Shown: positions 48,326-57,730 of the stretch, piece by piece | Layout: each line of letters begins with the position of its first letter | How positions within the stretch are numbered: position 1 is the first letter of the stretch | Assembly: GCA_040757575.1 (NCBI GenBank) | Contig: JBFLXA010000010.1 | Location: forward strand, 1 to 64,000 | Reading direction: 5' to 3' | Length of the DNA: 64,000 bases | Origin: PFJX01 sp040757575 | GTDB taxonomy: Bacteria; Pseudomonadota; Gammaproteobacteria; Burkholderiales; Thiobacillaceae | The notes under the pieces: model-generated | What the model was told of the DNA's origin: nothing | The model's database searches: none | Seen by the model: only the letters and a program-made list of their open reading frames with translations | Translations under genes and position numbers: made by a program

Positions 48326-49324
48326 TTACTCGGTGCCAAACCAGAATCCCAGGTTTTTGGCAAGAAAGTCGTCCCAGCGCATGTAGTGGCTGCCGTCGCA
48401 GGAAAAGGTGAGGCTGATCATGCCGTTGAACAGGTTGATGCTGGCCATGCGCAGGTAGATGTTTTCGTCCGCCATGCGCAGGGCCTTCAGGGTTTCCAGG
48501 ATGCGGGGCACGTCCGGCTTGGGCACCAGGGCCTCAGCTGGGTAGGGGATGGGGGGATAGACCAGGCAGATGTCCGGGTCCGCCAGGGCTTCCTGGTCCA
48601 GGATGCGGTAGCGGTAGGGGTCGTCCAGGGTCCACACGGTGGCCCGGCTGCTGGAGAAATGGATGACGGCCTGGAACACGCCCCGCTCCGTCATCAGTTC
48701 TTCCAGGATGGAGGTGGATTGCTCAAGGGTCTTGTCCATGGGGCTGTCCACCCGGCATTGGTGCATGACATTGCCGCGGATGGAGGGATCACCCTTGATC
48801 TGACGCCAGCCGCTGGGTTCCTGGTAACGGTGAGCGTTGGCAGGCAGGTCCCGCAGATCGAAATCTGCCCCAAGGTAGCCCACCACCCGGCCGTCCTGGC
48901 GCACGATCTGCAGGGCGGTGAGGGAGGGGCGTTTGTTCAGCAGGCTGATGTAGGCGTCCGAAAGCAGGAAACCCCACACCGGTACCGCTTCGTTCATGTA
49001 GGGCCGCTGCGAACGGTCCCGGGCGTAGTGGCCGGACAGCAACCCGTCCTTGTCCACGTTGTCACAGATCTGGATGCCGTTGGTATCCACGCAGTAGAGG
49101 AACTTGCAGTGGGGAATGCTGGCAAAGCCGGTCAGAAGTACCCGGTTCAGGGCCTCCCGGTCGCCCCAGGCAGGGGCGCATTGATCCGCCAGCCCGGCCA
49201 GGGGGTCGTGGAGCAGGCGGCCCAGTTGTTCCCGTTGCAGGTAGATGCTGTCTTTCCAGGATTTTTCCATGGCGGCGTGGCGTAGATGCCGAGCAGTGAA
49301 GGCGACACGCGAAGGGTAATGCAT
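48326..49324 (-). CDS. PDC/Cache-like sensor protein without output domain
   Basis: A soluble protein of about 332 residues (start ATG 49324; ATG 49270 also possible, neither with a strong ribosome site). The segment CKFLYCVDTNGIQICDNVDKDG...YARDRSQRPYMNEAV...LSDAYISLLNKRPSLTALQIVRQDGRVVGYLGADFDLRDL is a PDC/Cache sensor fold of the type usually found outside membrane receptors. Here no signal peptide, membrane helix or output domain is seen. It sits directly downstream of the GGDEF-EAL protein on the same strand and may modulate it. Function unknown. Confidence 0.75.
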   Translation of the reverse strand: MHYPSRVAFTARHLRHAAMEKSWKDSIYLQREQLGRLLHDPLAGLADQCAPAWGDREALNRVLLTGFASIPHCKFLYCVDTNGIQICDNVDKDGLLSGHYARDRSQRPYMNEAVPVWGFLLSDAYISLLNKRPSLTALQIVRQDGRVVGYLGADFDLRDLPANAHRYQEPSGWRQIKGDPSIRGNVMHQCRVDSPMDKTLEQSTSILEELMTERGVFQAVIHFSSSRATVWTLDDPYRYRILDQEALADPDICLVYPPIPYPAEALVPKPDVPRILETLKALRMADENIYLRMASINLFNGMISLTFSCDGSHYMRWDDFLAKNLGFWFGTE

Positions 49325-49385
49325 GCGGCTTCGTCGTGCAGCGCCCTGCCGTGGGCGATCCGCCGGTGGCGAAGGCAGCCGGGGA

Positions 49386-52166
49386 TTACCTGCTGGCGGC
49401 GGCGTCAGCCATGAGCTGGGCCAATAGGGACAGCAGGGCGTCCCGCAGGGCATACAGCTCTGGCAGGCGGGCCCGGGCCAGTTCCTGTTTGCCCTGGGCG
49501 GTCAGGTCCAGCAGGGTTTTCCCAAGGGCGTGGATGCGCTCATGGACCCCGGCGATGGAAGCAAATTCAGGCAGATGGCCATAGCGGCTTCGCCCACTGC
49601 CGATGTACCACTGGCCGAACCGGCAGTGGGTGGGGTCGATCTCCGGGATCTCGCTGTCCGGATGTTCCACATGCCGGGCCAGGGCATCCACCCAGGCCCG
49701 GTGGTTGTTTTCCGCCACCACCAGAGGCAGGTCGTCCCGGGGCCAGCGGAAGTCGGGTGTAGCCGTCCAGGCCGGGGCGGGTTGCCAGGTTTGCAGCCAG
49801 CCGGCCACGTCGCCAGCGGCCATGGGGGCGGCAATACCCTGGCCCTGGGCCACCTCGCAGCCCAGGTTTAGTAGCAAGGTGCCATGGTCGACCGTGTCCA
49901 CGCCCTCGGCCACCACCTGACGACGGAATATTTCCGTCAGGCCTATCACGCCTTCGACGATGGCCAGGTCGTTGGCGTCCTCCAGCATGTCGCGCACGAA
50001 AGAGGAATCGATCTTCAGGGTTTGGGCCGGCAGGTTCTTCAGGTAGGTCAGGGATGAATAACCGGTACCGAAGTCGTCCAGTGCGAAGGACACGCCCAGT
50101 TTTCGGCATTCGCTGATCAGTTCCGCCAGCTTATGGGTATCGGCCAGGGCAACGGATTCGGCGATTTCGATTTCAAGCCTGGTGGGAAGGGCATCGGTGT
50201 GCAGGGCCAATAGGCGACGTAGCGTGGCGGGGAAATCGCCACGCCGCAATTGCCGGGTGGCGATGTTCAAGCTCACTCGGACGTCCAGCCCCTGCCGCTG
50301 CCAGGCGGCAAGCTGGGCCAGGGCCCGGTCCAGCATCCATTCCCCAAGGGCGACGATCAGGTCGTTGTCCTCGATGAAGGGCAGGAAGGCCTCCGGTGCC
50401 AGCAGTTCGTTGCCCCGGCGCCAACGGATCAGGGCTTCAAAGCCCAGCACGGTGCCCTGGCGCAGGTTGACCTTGGGTTCGTAATACAGCTCGAACGCCT
50501 GGGTGGCCATACCCTGTTCTATGGCCTGGAGCAGTTCCCTGTGCCTGCGGGCGGCGTCTTCCTGATGTGGGTCGAAGAATATGAACTGGTTGCTCCCCGC
50601 TTGCTTGGCCAGGTACATGGCCTGGTCCGCATGGCGCAGCAGCAGGTCCGGGTCCGCGTCATCCCTGGGGTAGAGGGCGATGCCGATGCTGACGGAAACC
50701 GAAACCGGCGCCCCCTGGATTTCCACGGGAGCCCTGACCACGTCGAGTATCCGGTTCAGCGTGGTTTCGTATTCGTCCACATGGGTCATGTCGGCCAGCA
50801 GAAGCACGAATTCGTCGCCGCCGATACGGGCCACCGTATCGCCGCCCCGCACTGTGGCATGGAGACGGCGGGCGATTTCCACCAGCAGGACATCTCCGGC
50901 CTCATGGCCAAGGGCATCGTTGACGGGCTTGAAGCCATCCAGATCCAGGTAACAGACCGCCAGGGAGGTCTGGGTGCGCTGGGCATGGGCGATGGCCTGG
51001 CGCAACCGGTCCGCCAGCAATACCCGGTTGGGAATGCCGGTGAGGGTGTCGTAATGGGCGATCCGGTCCAGTTCCACCTCCCGGGCCTTGGTGTCGCTGA
51101 TGTCGTACTGTATGCCTTCCCAGAGCACGTCTCCATTGGCCTGGAGGGTGGGCGTGGCCTCGATGCGCAGCCAGCGGGACTGGAGCCCTTCCCGCAGGCG
51201 ACCTTCCCAATGGAAGCGGGACCGGCTTGCCTTGGCCGCGTCGAACAGCCGTATGAAGCCTTCCACCTCATCCGAGTGCAGACGGGTCATGGGGGCCTGG
51301 GGGTCGAGATAGACAGTATCCGCTTCCAGGCCCAGTTGCTCGCACCAGCGAGGGCTGACGAAATCGAAGCCCATGCTGTCATCCGGGCGGACGCGCAGTT
51401 TGTAGACGCCCGCTGGGATACGGGCGATCAGGTTGTTCAGGTCCCGCACCGCTTGTTCGACCCGTTCCTCAAGTTTGTCCTGGGCTTCGGCCAGATTGTC
51501 CGCCATGCGGTTGAAGGCTCGGGCGGTCTCGGCCAGTTCCGGCACGTTGCTGACAGGCGCCCGGCTGGCCAGATCGCCATCCCCCAGACGATGGGCGGCC
51601 TGGGCCAGGTCGTCTAGGGGGCGCAGACTGCGCCCCAGGGTGAACTTTATGAGCCCCAGGGCCAGGCCCAGGGCGGCCAGCCAGAGGGGGAGGGCGATCC
51701 AGAGTTGACGCCAGATGTCCGCCACCAGGAATCGGGCCGAGGGTTCGGCAACCAGGGTGCCGTAGGTGGTGCCTCCCACTTCCAGGGGAAAGGATTGGCT
51801 TTCGAACTGAATGTCCAGCCAGGTAGAGAACCATGCCGGCACGGGATCCGTGTCGGCTGGCCAGCCAGGGCGGCCTTCCAGCAGAACTTGACCGGTACGA
51901 GGGGCCAGCAGGCGCAGGCGGTCGAACTGGCCGTGGGCCATGATGTTGTCCAGGGTCTCCTGGGCAGTGGCTAGATCCCCGGTGATGAGGGTGGTTTTCA
52001 GCAGGGGGACGGTGGCGGTGGCCACGTCCTGGGTGACAATGGCCGTACGGGCCCGGGCGATGTCCAGGTCGCTGAGTATCTGGATGGCCAGGTAGGGGAC
52101 GAACACGGACATGACAGACAGCACCACCACCAGGAACAGTCTCTGGCGCAGGCTGCCGCGGGTCAT
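49386..52166 (-). CDS. GGDEF-EAL protein with PAS, HAMP and C-terminal CZB domain
   Basis: A 926-residue membrane protein of c-di-GMP turnover. It has an N-terminal TM helix, a periplasmic part (about 30-165), a second TM helix, HAMP (to about 245) and PAS. GGDEF follows (RGGDTVARIGGDEF near 440-453, with an intact RxxD inhibitory site), then EAL (GFEALIRWRRG near 577, DDFGTGYSSL, EGVDT), and a terminal CZB-like zinc-binding domain (NNHRAW, CRFGQWYIGSG, GVHERIH with conserved H-C-H-H). Both catalytic signatures look intact. CZB domains are best known from chemoreceptors and bind zinc, so zinc or hypochlorite may control this protein. Its ATG overlaps the stop of the binding-protein gene. Confidence 0.92.
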   Translation of the reverse strand: MTRGSLRQRLFLVVVLSVMSVFVPYLAIQILSDLDIARARTAIVTQDVATATVPLLKTTLITGDLATAQETLDNIMAHGQFDRLRLLAPRTGQVLLEGRPGWPADTDPVPAWFSTWLDIQFESQSFPLEVGGTTYGTLVAEPSARFLVADIWRQLWIALPLWLAALGLALGLIKFTLGRSLRPLDDLAQAAHRLGDGDLASRAPVSNVPELAETARAFNRMADNLAEAQDKLEERVEQAVRDLNNLIARIPAGVYKLRVRPDDSMGFDFVSPRWCEQLGLEADTVYLDPQAPMTRLHSDEVEGFIRLFDAAKASRSRFHWEGRLREGLQSRWLRIEATPTLQANGDVLWEGIQYDISDTKAREVELDRIAHYDTLTGIPNRVLLADRLRQAIAHAQRTQTSLAVCYLDLDGFKPVNDALGHEAGDVLLVEIARRLHATVRGGDTVARIGGDEFVLLLADMTHVDEYETTLNRILDVVRAPVEIQGAPVSVSVSIGIALYPRDDADPDLLLRHADQAMYLAKQAGSNQFIFFDPHQEDAARRHRELLQAIEQGMATQAFELYYEPKVNLRQGTVLGFEALIRWRRGNELLAPEAFLPFIEDNDLIVALGEWMLDRALAQLAAWQRQGLDVRVSLNIATRQLRRGDFPATLRRLLALHTDALPTRLEIEIAESVALADTHKLAELISECRKLGVSFALDDFGTGYSSLTYLKNLPAQTLKIDSSFVRDMLEDANDLAIVEGVIGLTEIFRRQVVAEGVDTVDHGTLLLNLGCEVAQGQGIAAPMAAGDVAGWLQTWQPAPAWTATPDFRWPRDDLPLVVAENNHRAWVDALARHVEHPDSEIPEIDPTHCRFGQWYIGSGRSRYGHLPEFASIAGVHERIHALGKTLLDLTAQGKQELARARLPELYALRDALLSLLAQLMADAAASR

Positions 52167-53035
52167 TTGCCTATGGCCTTGTAAAGACGGCGGACGTTGT
52201 CGTAGTCCGCTTCCATAGCCGCCTCGAAGCCGGCGGTGCGGGCGGCGGCCAGGGCCGGGGCAGCTGCAGGGTCCTTTGCCATGCCCAGCAGGGCATGGCG
52301 CAGGGCTTCTGCCTGGGGGATGGGCACACGGGGGTGGATCAAAACGGGCAACTCCTGGTATGGCTCCGATTGATAGAGCAAGCGATAGCGCAGTTTTTCA
52401 CGCTGGGCGTAGGAGGTCAGGAAACGGGAATTGAGTGCTGCCGCCGCCACCTGGCCGGCCTTGAGCTGGGCCATGGCGCCTTCCTGGTTGCCGGCGTAGA
52501 GGGCATTGACCTCGATGCCTGCCTGCTTCAGGGCGACCTGGGGCACGGCAAAGGCCAGGAAGGCGTCTGCCGAGGGGAAGGCCACGAGTTGTCCTGCCAG
52601 ATCCCTGAGGGACTGCAAAGGGCTGTCTTCAGGGACGGCCAGGACGCCATGCACCGGTTTTCCTGCCCAGCGGGCCAGAACCCGATATTTGCCATCGTAT
52701 TCCGTCTGGAAGTTATGGTTTGTGTAGATGAGGTCGAAGGCCTCCTGCCCCATCAAAGTGTCCGTGGCCTCCACTGTGGGGCCCATGACCAGTTTCAGGG
52801 GAATGCCGGTTTTGGAACTCAGATAGCGCAGGATGGGGTTCCAGCGTTCGGCGGTCTGGATAGGACTTTGCTGGTTGAGCACACCGAATTTCAAGGCTTC
52901 GGCCCGGGCGGTCAGCGGTAACGACAGAATTGCCACCCACAACAGCGTTGCCAGCCAAGCCGGCGCACGCCGCCATCCCCGCCTGGGTAAGAGGGGGGCG
53001 TGGCACAGAGCGTCAGGCACATGGCGGTAGGGCAT
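52163..53035 (-). CDS. PhnD-type periplasmic substrate-binding protein
   Basis: A 290-residue exported protein of the phosphate/phosphonate-binding (PhnD/SsuA) superfamily. A signal peptide (about residues 25-45, LATLLWVAILSLPLTARA) precedes LKFGVLNQQSPIQTAERWNPILRYLS, FDLIYTNHNFQ and a hinge-like LAGQLVAFPSADAFLAFAVPQVALK. There is no ABC transporter nearby. Instead the gene overlaps the GGDEF-EAL gene by four bases (ATGA), so it probably delivers a periplasmic signal to that membrane protein. An Fnr-like box lies about 27 bases upstream. The ligand is unknown. Confidence 0.87.
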   Translation of the reverse strand: MPYRHVPDALCHAPLLPRRGWRRAPAWLATLLWVAILSLPLTARAEALKFGVLNQQSPIQTAERWNPILRYLSSKTGIPLKLVMGPTVEATDTLMGQEAFDLIYTNHNFQTEYDGKYRVLARWAGKPVHGVLAVPEDSPLQSLRDLAGQLVAFPSADAFLAFAVPQVALKQAGIEVNALYAGNQEGAMAQLKAGQVAAAALNSRFLTSYAQREKLRYRLLYQSEPYQELPVLIHPRVPIPQAEALRHALLGMAKDPAAAPALAAARTAGFEAAMEADYDNVRRLYKAIGK

Positions 53036-53060
53036 GGTCGGGTCGGCGATTTTATGTTTA

Positions 53061-53074
53061 TTGCTTTATATCAA
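53061..53074 (-). promoter_or_regulatory. Fnr-like box upstream of the PhnD-type gene
   Basis: TTGCTTTATATCAA matches the Fnr/Anr consensus TTGAT-N4-ATCAA at nine of ten positions. It lies 26 bases before the PhnD-type start. Crp/Fnr-type regulators exist in this genome (4373), but binding here is only inferred. Confidence 0.4.
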
Positions 53075-53230
53075 GAGCCGGCGCTTCTGGCCCCTAAGGG
53101 CGGTCTGTCCGCCGGACAATGAATCCCACCCGGGATGATACCTACAGTCGGCGCCTTACTGGCAGCCGTTCATACAGAGCTAGCAGCTTACCAGTGAGTT
53201 GAGCGGCACATGTCGCTACGCCCTGCCGCT

Positions 53231-53593
53231 TCAGACTACCTGGACTTCCACCTTGCGGGGCTGGGCATGTTCCGCCTTGGGGATGCGCAGCTTAAGCACG
53301 CCCTGGCTGAACTCTGCCTCCACCTTGCCGCTATCCAGCTCCTTGGACAGGGTGAACACCCGTCGGTAGCGGGGCAGGGCTACCTCTGCATGGGTGGATT
53401 CCATGCCTTCCGGCACATCCAGGTGGATCTCGCCTTCGAGGGTGAGGGTGTCGACGTCCACCTGGAGATGGAGCTTGTCCTTGGGCACGCCGGGCAGGTC
53501 GGCGAACAGGGTGATGCCGCTGGCATCCTCCACCACGTCCACGGGGGGCAGGAGGGCGGCATCCCGGTGGGCTTCGGTCTTGTGTTCCTTCAT
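53231..53593 (-). CDS. Small heat shock protein Hsp20
   Basis: A 120-residue alpha-crystallin-type chaperone that holds unfolding proteins. The ACD is visible as PPVDVVEDASGITLFADLPGVPKDKLHLQV and RYRRVFTLSKELDSGKVEAEFSQGVLKLRIPK, with the usual L-R-I/VPK strand near the end. The ATG at 53593 follows an AAGGAG ribosome site. It is ten bases downstream of a second hsp20 gene on the same strand and is probably co-transcribed from the promoter at 54087-54114. Confidence 0.92.
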   Translation of the reverse strand: MKEHKTEAHRDAALLPPVDVVEDASGITLFADLPGVPKDKLHLQVDVDTLTLEGEIHLDVPEGMESTHAEVALPRYRRVFTLSKELDSGKVEAEFSQGVLKLRIPKAEHAQPRKVEVQVV

Positions 53594-53603
53594 GGTGGGC
53601 TCC

Positions 53604-54035
53604 TTACTGTATGTGAATGCGGCGGGGTTGGGCTGCGGCCCGGCGGGGTACGCGGATGTGCAGTACGCCATCCCGGTATCGGGCTTTAACGGCGTCGGGG
53701 TCTACGTCATCCGGCAGGGTGACCACTCGCCGGAAGGCGCCGGCGAAGCGCTCGTCGATGTGCACGGCCGCCTTCTCGGGGACTGGGTCGGGCTTGCGTT
53801 CGCCGGCAATGGTCAGCACGCCCTTTTCGATCTGCACGTCCAGGGTGGCCGGGTCCAGACCCGGGGCGAAGGCATAGAGGTCCACGGAGCCGGCCGAGGC
53901 GCCTACATTCAGGGCCGGATAGCCCCGGGCCAGGCCACGGATGCTGGGCGACCAGTCCTGGGACTGCTGCATTTCCCGTTGCAGGCGGTCCAGTTCCGAG
54001 AACAGGTCGCGGGGAAACAGGGTGCGGTACATCAT
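53604..54035 (-). CDS. Small heat shock protein Hsp20
   Basis: A 143-residue Hsp20/IbpA-like chaperone. It starts MMYRTLFPRDLFSELDRLQREM and carries the crystallin fold in GSVDLYAFAPGLDPATLDVQIEKGVLTIAGER and FRRVVTLPDDVDPDAVKARYRDGVLHIRVPRR. The ATG at 54035 is chosen because GGAGGA lies seven bases before it; the ATG at 54041 touches that site. It pairs with the next Hsp20 gene, a common two-component small heat shock arrangement, and is divergent from the DegS-like protease. Confidence 0.91.
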   Translation of the reverse strand: MMYRTLFPRDLFSELDRLQREMQQSQDWSPSIRGLARGYPALNVGASAGSVDLYAFAPGLDPATLDVQIEKGVLTIAGERKPDPVPEKAAVHIDERFAGAFRRVVTLPDDVDPDAVKARYRDGVLHIRVPRRAAAQPRRIHIQ

Positions 54036-54086
54036 GGTCATTCCTCCGAGGGTTGATAGGGGCATCAGCTGATGCCCATGGCCCCT

Positions 54087-54114
54087 AGGTAGGTCTGGCT
54101 GGCGGGAGTTCAAG
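54087..54114 (-). promoter_or_regulatory. Possible sigma32-type promoter for the hsp20 pair
   Basis: Minus strand: CTTGAA (54114-54109), 14 bases, then ACCTACCT. The -35 matches the heat shock consensus; the -10 only partly matches CCCCATNT. It abuts the divergent promoter at 54117. Confidence 0.35.
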
Positions 54115-54116
54115 GC

Positions 54117-54144
54117 CTTGAGAAGGTGCCAGGCGTCCCCACCT
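54117..54144 (+). promoter_or_regulatory. Sigma32-like promoter for the DegS-like protease
   Basis: CTTGAG, a 14-base spacer, then CCCCACCT closely matches the RpoH consensus CTTGAA-N13-15-CCCCATNT, 37 bases before the protease start. Adjacent heat shock genes support the assignment. Confidence 0.5.
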
Positions 54145-54180
54145 AGGCGACCTTCCCGCAAAAATTTTTATGAGGGTTTC

Positions 54181-55320
<1,140 letters not shown>

Positions 55321-55395
55321 CGCCTGTTCTCCCACCTCCACCGCTAGAATGCCTCGTCCCCACTTTCGGCAAGGCTCCATGCCGGCATCCTGGCC

Positions 55396-56187
55396 ATGAT
55401 GAAGCTGTTCAGCACCCTGTTTGCGCCGGCCCGGCCCGTGGCCCGGCCCGGAGAGGCGGACTGGCACATGGCGTTGGAGAGGCCCCTGTTCGCTGGCTTG
55501 TCCGGGCCTGAGCGGGCGCGCCTCCAGGATCTGGCCCGGCAGCTCCTGGAGGGCAAGGCCTTCACGCCCGCTGGCGACGCCGAACCCACCGGGGAAGACA
55601 TCGCCCTGATCGCCACCCAGGCGGCCCTGCCCATCCTGCATCTGGGCAGCCACTGGTACGACGGCTGGAAGGAGGTGGTGCTGTACCCGGCCGAGTTCGT
55701 ACACCAGGCAGAAGAGACGGACGAGATGGGTCTGGTGCATCAATACAGCCATGTGCGGGCCGGCGAGGCCTGGCAGGGCGGGCCTCTGATCCTGTCCCTG
55801 GACGCGGTGCGGGCTTCCGGCTGGCTGGAGGGCTTCAACGTCATCATCCATGAGTTCGCCCACAAGCTGGACATGAACAGCGGTGCGGTGAACGGTTTGC
55901 CCCCTTTGCATGGCGACATGGTGGCGGGGGAATGGAGCCGGGCCTTTGCCTCTGCCTACGAGGATTTGGCGCGACGGGCCGATGCCATGGAAAATGACGC
56001 TGACCTGGAAATCGACCCCTATGCAGCAGAAAGCCCGGCGGAGTTCTTTGCCGTGTTGTCTGAATACTTTTTTGAATGGCCGGAAGTGGTTTCTGCAACC
56101 TATCCGGCTGTGTACGAACAGATGCGCCGGTTTTACCGGCAGGATCCCCTGAAACGTCTCAACGCAACCTACGGAGCAGCGCCATGA
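55396..56187 (+). CDS. mtfA: Zinc-dependent peptidase MtfA
   Basis: A cytoplasmic zinc metallopeptidase; in E. coli MtfA binds the Mlc repressor and affects the glucose PTS. The 263-residue protein has the zincin motif in NVIIHEFAHKLDMNSG (His near 152) and further EFFAVLSEYFFEWP, which supplies the third metal ligand region. It begins MMKLFSTLF, so the second ATG could be the real start. Its stop overlaps the thioredoxin start (ATGA). Confidence 0.9.
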   Translation: MMKLFSTLFAPARPVARPGEADWHMALERPLFAGLSGPERARLQDLARQLLEGKAFTPAGDAEPTGEDIALIATQAALPILHLGSHWYDGWKEVVLYPAEFVHQAEETDEMGLVHQYSHVRAGEAWQGGPLILSLDAVRASGWLEGFNVIIHEFAHKLDMNSGAVNGLPPLHGDMVAGEWSRAFASAYEDLARRADAMENDADLEIDPYAAESPAEFFAVLSEYFFEWPEVVSATYPAVYEQMRRFYRQDPLKRLNATYGAAP

Positions 56188-56567
56188 CCTTGCAGTACCA
56201 CGATCACAAACACGAAGCCCAGGTGTGCGACAAGTGCATCTTCGACACGGACCTGCATCACTTCGAGGCGGACGTGATCGAAGCTTCAAAGCAGCATCTG
56301 GTGCTGGTGGACCTGTGGGCTGAGTGGTGCGGTCCCTGCCATTTTCTGTCGCCGGTGTTGCAGAAGGTGATTCCAAGCTATGGCGGCAAGGTGCGCATGG
56401 CCAAGGTGGAAGTGGACGAGGACGACAACATGAAGCTGGCGGGCCGTTACGGGGCCCGGGGCTTTCCCACTGTGCTGCTGTTCAAGAACGGCGAGGAGGT
56501 GGCCCGGTTCCATAGCGCCAAGCCGGAGCATTTCGTGCGGGAATTCATCGACGCCCATCTGGACTGA
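56184..56567 (+). CDS. Thioredoxin-fold protein
   Basis: A 127-residue cytoplasmic thioredoxin with the active site WAEWCGPCHFL (Cys49 and Cys52) and the cis-proline in GFPTVLLFKNGE. Unusually it carries an N-terminal extension with a second CxxC (QVCDKCIFDTD), reminiscent of the zinc-binding thioredoxin-2 type although only one pair is present. The ATG at 56184 overlaps the mtfA stop, so the two are coupled. It probably reduces disulfides in an oxidative-stress setting. Confidence 0.89.
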   Translation: MTLQYHDHKHEAQVCDKCIFDTDLHHFEADVIEASKQHLVLVDLWAEWCGPCHFLSPVLQKVIPSYGGKVRMAKVEVDEDDNMKLAGRYGARGFPTVLLFKNGEEVARFHSAKPEHFVREFIDAHLD

Positions 56568-56572
56568 GGGCC

Positions 56573-57730
56573 GTGTATCCCCTGTCCCGGCGGGCCCGGG
56601 AGATTGAGCCCTTCCGGGTCATGGCCATCCTGTCCCAGGCCCGGGCCCTGGAGGCCCAGGGCCGGGACGTGATCCATCTGGAGATCGGCGAGCCGGATTT
56701 TCCCACCCCGGCCCCCATCATCGAAGCGGGTCGGGCGGCCTTGGCCCGGGGGGCGACCCATTACACCCCGGCCCTGGGGCTGCCCGAGCTGCGCCAGGCC
56801 ATTGCCGAGCATTACAGCCGCCAGCATGGCGTGGCCCTGGAGGCGGAGCGGGTGTGCGTGACCCCGGGGGCTTCCGGGGCCCTGTTGCTGGCCATGGCGG
56901 CACTGTTCGACCCCGGCGACGAAGTGTTGATGGCGGACCCGGGCTATCCCTGCAACCGCCATTTCGCCCGCCTGGTGGAAGCCCGGGCGGTGGGCATTCC
57001 CGTGGGCCCGGAATCCCGCTTCCAGTTGACGGCGGAGCAGGTGGCGCAAGCCTGGGGGCCTCGCACCAAGGGCGTGCTTCTGGCCAATCCCGGCAATCCG
57101 ACCGGCACCCTGACCGCCCCCAGGGAACTGGCAGCGATCCACGCCCTGGTGCGGGAGAAGGGGGGCGTGCTGCTGGTGGACGAGATCTACCACGCCCTGG
57201 TGTACGAGGCCGTGCCGTCCACTGCTGCTGCTTTGGGTGAAGACGTGGTGGTGATCAACAGCTTCTCGAAGTACTTCCTCATGACCGGCTGGCGTCTTGG
57301 CTGGATGCTGGCGCCCCGGGAAATGATCCCGGCCCTGGATCGGCTGGCCCAGAATCTTTTTCTGGCCCCGTCCACGGTGGCCCAGCATGCCGCCCTCACC
57401 GCCTTGTCTGACGATATCCGGCCCTTGTTGGAAGAGGCCAGACTGGCGTTGAAGTCCCGACGGGACTGGTTAGCCCCTCGATTGCGGGGTCTGGGGCTGG
57501 ATATCCCCGTGACCCCGGACGGGGCGTTTTATCTCTATGCGGATATCCACCGTCTGGGGCAGGGCGCTGAAGCCCTGGCCGCCGACTGGCTGAATGAGAT
57601 CGGGGTGGCGGTCACCCCCGGCACGGATTTCGGTGCCCATGGGGCAGACCGGCATGTCCGCTTTGCCTACACCACTTCCCTGGAGCGGATCCAGGAAGCG
57701 GTGCGGCGGATCGAGGCCCGCTTAGGCTGA
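56573..57730 (+). CDS. PLP-dependent class I/II aminotransferase
   Basis: A 385-residue fold-type I aminotransferase. The PLP-lysine is in NSFSKYFLMTGWRLGW, with VTPGASGALLLAMAAL, NPGNPTGTLT and the C-terminal Arg in DRHVRFAYTTSLE. The start is a GTG. It resembles the AspC/alanine-aminotransferase-like group of broad substrate range; the exact amino acid pair cannot be told. Its 3' end overlaps the convergent PEP-CTERM gene by nine bases. Confidence 0.87.
   Translation: MYPLSRRAREIEPFRVMAILSQARALEAQGRDVIHLEIGEPDFPTPAPIIEAGRAALARGATHYTPALGLPELRQAIAEHYSRQHGVALEAERVCVTPGASGALLLAMAALFDPGDEVLMADPGYPCNRHFARLVEARAVGIPVGPESRFQLTAEQVAQAWGPRTKGVLLANPGNPTGTLTAPRELAAIHALVREKGGVLLVDEIYHALVYEAVPSTAAALGEDVVVINSFSKYFLMTGWRLGWMLAPREMIPALDRLAQNLFLAPSTVAQHAALTALSDDIRPLLEEARLALKSRRDWLAPRLRGLGLDIPVTPDGAFYLYADIHRLGQGAEALAADWLNEIGVAVTPGTDFGAHGADRHVRFAYTTSLERIQEAVRRIEARLG

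Noticed and set aside
45417..48411. Long plus-strand frames opposite the multicopper oxidase and TolC-like genes
   Set aside because: They are shadows of well-supported minus-strand genes; their Gly/Val/His-rich products match no family.
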